Shown piece after piece: positions 6,870 to 9,338 of a stretch of 9,338 nucleotides of DNA. Position 1 is the first letter of the stretch, and each line of letters begins with the position of its first letter. The position numbers and the translations under genes were made by a program. The notes below the pieces were generated by a model, which saw only the letters and a list, made by a program, of their open reading frames with translations, was not told the DNA's origin and made no database searches. Source of the DNA: a bacterium (GTDB lineage Bacteria; Verrucomicrobiota; Verrucomicrobiae; Opitutales; Opitutaceae); NCBI GenBank assembly GCA_021780625.1, contig JAJXYI010000709.1, forward strand, positions 1 to 9,338. The letters run 5' to 3'.

Positions 6870-7790
6870 ATGCTCCAGACGTTTCACGAACTCAACTCCT
6901 CCCTTCCCTGGCTCTTCCCCGCGCTTTCCATCCTGTTTGGAGCCATCATCGGCAGCTTCCTCAACGTCTGCATTCTACGCGTCCCGCGAGGTGAGTCCGT
7001 TGTCACCCCCGGCTCCCACTGCGCCTGCGGCGCACCGATCGCCTGGCACGACAACATTCCCATCCTCTCCTGGATCCTTCTCCGAGGCCGCGCACGGTGC
7101 TGCGGTCGGCGCTTCTCAATCCGTTATCCCGCGATCGAGGCGCTCACCGCCACGCTGTTCGGCGCTTGCTGGTTCCTGTACCCGCCCGCGCAGGCGCTTT
7201 GCGGGATGGTGTTCCTCAGCTGCCTCGTCTGCGCCACCTTCATCGACCTGGATCACATGGTGATCCCCAACGGCCTCACCTTCGGACTCGCCGCGTCGGG
7301 TGTGCTGCTCTCGATCCTCGTCCCTCAGCTTCACGGAGAAGCCTCCGGCATCTACGTGGTCGACGCCCTGCGCTCGGGCCTCTCCTCCGTCCTCGGCGTG
7401 CTCGTCGGCTCCGGTCTGGTGCTGTGGATCGCGCTTGCGGCCGAGGCCATTCTGAAAAAGGAAGCCATGGGCTTCGGCGATGTGAAGTTCGTCGGAGCCA
7501 TGGGCGCCTTCATCGGCTGGCAGGGCACGGTCACCGCAATCTTCGGTGGCGCAGTAATCGGAACCCTCTGGTTCGCGCTCGCATTTCCCATTTCACATCT
7601 CCTCAACAAACGACCGGAAACGATCATGAAGGCAGAGACCCCCGAGGGTCAGCCGACCGAGCTCTGCTTCGGCGCCCAGGTTCCCTACGGCCCCATGCTG
7701 GCCATCGCCGGCGCACTGCACTTCCTGGTGCTCCACACCTACGTCGACGCCTATTTCAATCAGATCGCCGTCCTCTTCGCGACGCGATGA
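6870..7790 (+). CDS. pilD: Type IV prepilin peptidase / N-methyltransferase (A24 family)
   Basis: A 306-aa inner membrane aspartyl protease. The family cuts the short leader of type IV pilins or type II secretion pseudopilins and methylates the new N-terminus. Order: TM segment at about 15-35 with GAIIGSFLNVCILRVPRG (N-terminal domain motif), a cytoplasmic loop with WHDNIPILSWILLRGR (59-74) and FSIRYPAIE, then several TM helices. Catalytic aspartates: FIDLDHM (Asp126/128) before IPN, and GFGDVK (Asp204). VPYGPMLAIAG near 271 is the conserved last motif. The loop cysteines are unusual: C51-x-C53 and adjacent C77-C78 instead of two CxxC pairs. Start ATG 6870 precedes the first TM segment at a normal distance. 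AGGA at 6853-6856 is a possible but distant ribosome binding site. The symbol follows the general pilus name; no pilin or secretion gene is in the window to say which system it serves. Confidence 0.93.
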   Translation: MLQTFHELNSSLPWLFPALSILFGAIIGSFLNVCILRVPRGESVVTPGSHCACGAPIAWHDNIPILSWILLRGRARCCGRRFSIRYPAIEALTATLFGACWFLYPPAQALCGMVFLSCLVCATFIDLDHMVIPNGLTFGLAASGVLLSILVPQLHGEASGIYVVDALRSGLSSVLGVLVGSGLVLWIALAAEAILKKEAMGFGDVKFVGAMGAFIGWQGTVTAIFGGAVIGTLWFALAFPISHLLNKRPETIMKAETPEGQPTELCFGAQVPYGPMLAIAGALHFLVLHTYVDAYFNQIAVLFATR

Positions 7791-7810
7791 GCCCGCCGCA
7801 CCGCGGGCTC
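7789..7810 (+). terminator. Hairpin overlapping the prepilin peptidase stop codon
   Basis: GAGCCCGC (7789-7796) and GCGGGCTC (7803-7810) form a perfect 8-bp stem with a 6-base loop that begins inside the TGA stop. It is followed by GAAAG rather than a T-run, so it is not a classical intrinsic terminator. It may protect the 3' end of the mRNA or act with the next two hairpins. Confidence 0.45.
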
Positions 7811-7836
7811 GAAAGTGTATAGACGCTAAATCAACC

Positions 7837-7849
7837 GGGCCTTCGGCCC
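7837..7849. terminator. Small GGGCC/GGCCC hairpin between convergent genes
   Basis: GGGCC (7837-7841) pairs with GGCCC (7845-7849) around TTC, or as a 4-bp stem with a CTTCG loop. It is the middle of three hairpins in 7789-7881 and has no T-run of its own. It could back up the terminator at 7856-7881 for leftward transcripts. Confidence 0.35.
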
Positions 7850-7852
7850 ACG

Positions 7853-7881
7853 AAAAAACCCGGCCGCTGAAGGCCGGGTTT
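7853..7881 (-). terminator. Rho-independent terminator of the HTH gene
   Basis: AAACCCGGCC (7856-7865) pairs with GGCCGGGTTT (7872-7881): a perfect 10-bp stem with a 6-base loop. Read on the - strand the stem runs into six Ts (complement of A 7853-7858), 23 bp after the HTH gene stop, which is a textbook intrinsic terminator. Read on the + strand only TTT follows, so it would be weaker for the prepilin peptidase transcript, though it may work both ways. Confidence 0.85.
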
Positions 7882-7904
7882 GAGGGAATCGATTATACGG
7901 GGAA

Positions 7905-8327
7905 TCAGGAAGCAGCTGACTGCGAGGACTCCGAACCGCGAGCCTTCACAAGACCCAGCGCCTTCTTGATGTTCTGCACGCTCGGCAGGGAGATGCCCAA
8001 CTTCGCGGCGATCTCCGCACCAGACTTGCCGGCGAGGACCATCTCCTTCAACTGCGCCTTCGTCTCGTCGGTGATGCGCGCGCGCTTGCGGGCCTTCTCC
8101 TTGCGGGGAGCGGCCGCGGCCTTCTTGGCCTTGCGCCCACGGCGCGAGGACGCGCCAGCCGAGGCAACCGCCTCCTTGACCGCCTTCATGAAGGCATTCA
8201 CAGAGTCGAAGCCATAGCGACCCGGCAGCGCCGCAAGCTCCTGCGGACGCTCGGCGACGATCTTCGACTCGAGCTCCTGCACCTTGGCCTTGGCGACTTC
8301 CAGTTCCTTGATTTTGTCGGTTAACAT
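7905..8327 (-). CDS. Small basic protein: coiled-coil-like N-terminus, basic linker, C-terminal helix-turn-helix
   Basis: A 140-aa protein, probably DNA-binding in the cytoplasm or nucleoid. Residues 1-28 are a heptad-like, charged helix (MLTDKIKELEVAKAKVQELE), and 35-55 a second predicted helix starting LPGRYGFDSVNAFMKAV. Residues 60-84 are a Lys/Arg/Ala linker (SRRGRKAKKAAAAPRKEKA) that resembles an AT-hook or histone tail. Residues 85-125 form an HTH of the Hin/resolvase or homeodomain-like kind (ITDETKAQLKEM, SGAEIAAKLGISLPSVQNI). The order of oligomerising helix, flexible basic linker and C-terminal DNA-binding domain is that of H-NS-like nucleoid proteins, but I see no H-NS sequence match. 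Start: ATG at 8325-8327; a TTG at 8378 would add 17 residues encoded by what looks like promoter DNA. No Shine-Dalgarno motif. It has its own terminator (7853-7881) and a divergent promoter region, so it is probably monocistronic. Function unknown; a global regulator or nucleoid protein is the leading inference. Confidence 0.8.
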   Translation of the reverse strand: MLTDKIKELEVAKAKVQELESKIVAERPQELAALPGRYGFDSVNAFMKAVKEAVASAGASSRRGRKAKKAAAAPRKEKARKRARITDETKAQLKEMVLAGKSGAEIAAKLGISLPSVQNIKKALGLVKARGSESSQSAAS

Positions 8328-8331
8328 AAGG

Positions 8332-8393
8332 ACTATATCATCTATATAGCGCCCGCACTCCGCAAGTATATTTGGCAATTTTTATACTACATC
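8332..8393 (-). promoter_or_regulatory. AT-rich promoter region of the HTH gene
   Basis: Just upstream of the HTH start the DNA turns AT-rich. Read on the - strand it holds TATACT (8370-8365), a 5/6 match to a -10 box, without a good -35. Closer to the start lies a repeated CTATAT, with 8342-8349 (CTATATAG) palindromic. The latter would sit in the 5' leader and could be a binding site, perhaps for the product itself; that is speculation. Confidence 0.35.
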
Positions 8394-8474
8394 TTTGTGT
8401 TCCGCATGAAAAACCCGACCAACCACCCCACACAGGCCCCACGCCCAGTCACGCTTCCTGCTTTAATCATGATA

Positions 8475-8502
8475 CTTACAGAATGTTCCTCAACCTTATA
8501 AC
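8475..8502 (+). promoter_or_regulatory. Candidate sigma-70 promoter of glyS
   Basis: CTTACA (8475-8480, 4/6 to consensus) and TATAAC (8497-8502, 5/6) are 16 bp apart in AT-rich DNA. A transcript from here would have a leader of about 225 bases. AATGTT (8482-8487) and AACATT (8500-8505) form a dyad over the spacer and -10. A second possible -10, TATATT at 8571-8576, lacks a -35. Confidence 0.4.
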
Positions 8503-8539
8503 ATTTTCGTTAAGAATTTCCGCCCCTGCCCGACCCACA

Positions 8540-8555
8540 TTCGGACGGGTCCGAA
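8540..8555. promoter_or_regulatory. Operator-like dyad upstream of glyS
   Basis: TTCGGACGGGTCCGAA is a perfect inverted repeat with 7-bp arms around GG. As DNA it resembles a dimeric regulator site; as RNA it could form a 6-bp stem with a CGGG loop. It lies downstream of the promoter candidate at 8475-8502 and just upstream of the alternative -10 at 8571. Confidence 0.4.
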
Positions 8556-8578
8556 ACGGCGCCGCTGCTATATATTCG

Positions 8579-8709
8579 CCCGGCCTCCGCCGGGATCCGC
8601 GGCACCGATGGAACTCCACGGCGTTTTCTTCCCATTGAAAACGTCTTTCATCTGTCGCGCCCGAAAAGGTCCCCACGCCGCCCAATCCCGGCGTTGACCC
8701 GCACGCGGG
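8579..8709 (+). other. Hairpin-rich leader region of glyS
   Basis: Three further inverted repeats follow the dyad. CCCGGC/GCCGGG at 8579-8594 has a 6-bp stem and CTCC loop. 8620-8645 has a 9-bp stem with one G-U pair, core CGTTTTC/GAAAACG, and an 8-base loop followed by TTTC. CCCGC/GCGGG at 8698-8709 has a 2-base spacer. No T-box core (TGGNACCGCG) and no riboswitch that I recognise is present. Together they suggest a structured 5' leader, but GC-rich DNA gives such repeats by chance. Confidence 0.3.
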
Positions 8710-8733
8710 CCTCGCACTTAGTCGGCGATTCTT

Positions 8734-9338
8734 ATGACTACGCCGAGTTCACAACCCGAAGTCTCCATGGAAACCATCGTCGCGCTCTGCAAGCGCCGCG
8801 GGTTCATCTTCCAGTCCTCTGAAATCTACGGAGGTATCAACGGTTTCTTCGACTACGGTCCGCTCGGCGTGGAGCTCAAGAAGAACATCCGCGACTGCTG
8901 GTGGAACGACATGGTGCGGCGCCGCGACGATGTCGTCGGTCTCGAATCGTCGATCATCATGCACCCGAAGGTCTGGGAGGCGTCGGGCCACGTCGCCGGC
9001 TTCACCGACCCGCTCGTCGACTGCAAGGTTTCCAAGCAGCGCTTCCGCGCGGACCAGCTCTTCTTCTCCCCCGTCGTCGTCGACGGCGCCACCGTCGGCT
9101 ATGTCAGCGCTCTCGAGAGCGAGAACACCGCGGGCCAGCTCCAGGAGGCCGCCGAATCCCTCAAGCGAAAGAAGGCCATCCAGGGCAAACTCGAGCCCGT
9201 GCAGCCGCGCGACATGACCGAGGCCAAGCCCGAGGAAATCGCCCTCATCCCCTCGCCCGCCACCGGCGAGCCCGGCAGCCTCACGCCGCCGCGCGCCTTC
9301 AACATGATGTTCGAGACCTACGTCGGCGCGATGCGCGA
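8734..9338 (+). CDS. glyS: Glycyl-tRNA synthetase, homodimeric class II type, 3' end missing
   Basis: The first 201 codons of a cytoplasmic enzyme that charges tRNA-Gly with glycine; the frame runs off the right edge. Family marks: [11 protein letters not shown] at 16-26, SEIYGG at 29-34, [13 protein letters not shown] at 40-52, [30 protein letters not shown] at 68-97 (given in short: the motif 1 region, with [10 protein letters not shown] at its heart), RFRAD at 103-107, and [25 protein letters not shown] near the end, where the family has the FNMM/FNLM stretch just before motif 2. This is the alpha2 (eukaryote-like) form, not the alpha2beta2 GlyQ/GlyS pair of E. coli. Motifs 2 and 3 and the anticodon domain lie outside the window. 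Start ATG 8734 is used; ATG at 8767 is in frame and closer to the first conserved block, so it remains possible. No Shine-Dalgarno motif precedes either start. The gene is divergent from the HTH gene. Confidence 0.95.
   Translation, partial: MTTPSSQPEVSMETIVALCKRRGFIFQSSEIYGGINGFFDYGPLGVELKKNIRDCWWNDMVRRRDDVVGLESSIIMHPKVWEASGHVAGFTDPLVDCKVSKQRFRADQLFFSPVVVDGATVGYVSALESENTAGQLQEAAESLKRKKAIQGKLEPVQPRDMTEAKPEEIALIPSPATGEPGSLTPPRAFNMMFETYVGAMR

Noticed and set aside
8328..8378. 17-residue N-terminal extension of the HTH protein from TTG
   Set aside because: The codons come from AT-rich DNA with promoter-like features, and the ATG at 8325-8327 begins directly at the predicted helix.
8406..8501. 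31-codon frame starting ATG AAA AAC in the HTH/glyS gap
   Set aside because: No ribosome binding site, no coding bias, and it overlaps the best glyS promoter candidate. Chance is the simpler reading.
8503..8733. T-box riboswitch upstream of glyS
   Set aside because: No TGGNACCGCG core and no intrinsic terminator with a strong T-run before the start codon.

Overview
This is GC-rich chromosomal DNA holding six protein genes, with little intergenic space apart from two AT-richer stretches (about 6650-6830 and 8330-8520). The best guess for the source is a member of the PVC superphylum, probably Verrucomicrobiota and perhaps Opitutales. The main reason is the double-length UvrA, with two complete UvrA cores fused head to tail, a form I recall from Chlamydiae and relatives. 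The style of AroE, the prepilin peptidase and the homodimeric glycyl-tRNA synthetase fits. This placement is inference; no rRNA gene is present to test it.

Layout from left to right. Positions 1-4160 (+) are the C-terminal 1385 residues of a tandem UvrA whose start lies off the left edge. Positions 4242-5552 (-) encode an exported Sel1-repeat protein with a TonB C-terminal domain, convergent with uvrA across an 81-bp gap. A 106-bp divergent gap leads to aroE (5659-6576, +), shikimate dehydrogenase. A 293-bp gap carries an imperfect long inverted repeat in AT-richer sequence, then comes a type IV prepilin peptidase (6870-7790, +). Three hairpins stand between its stop codon and the end of a convergent gene (7905-8327, -) for a small basic protein with a coiled-coil-like N-terminus and a C-terminal helix-turn-helix. 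A 406-bp divergent gap rich in dyads and hairpins separates it from glyS (8734 to beyond the right edge, +).

The genes do not form one obvious pathway. They are a mix of DNA repair (uvrA), envelope function (TonB/Sel1 protein), aromatic amino acid synthesis (aroE), pilus or secretion pseudopilin processing (prepilin peptidase), probable DNA-binding regulation (HTH protein) and translation (glyS). I found no mobile element gene, CRISPR array, tRNA or rRNA. The items most worth checking are the asymmetric tandem UvrA (Walker B Asp to Glu in the last ATPase unit, altered zinc ligands in the second copy), the H-NS-like architecture of the HTH protein, the inverted-repeat element upstream of the peptidase gene, and the structured leader of glyS.
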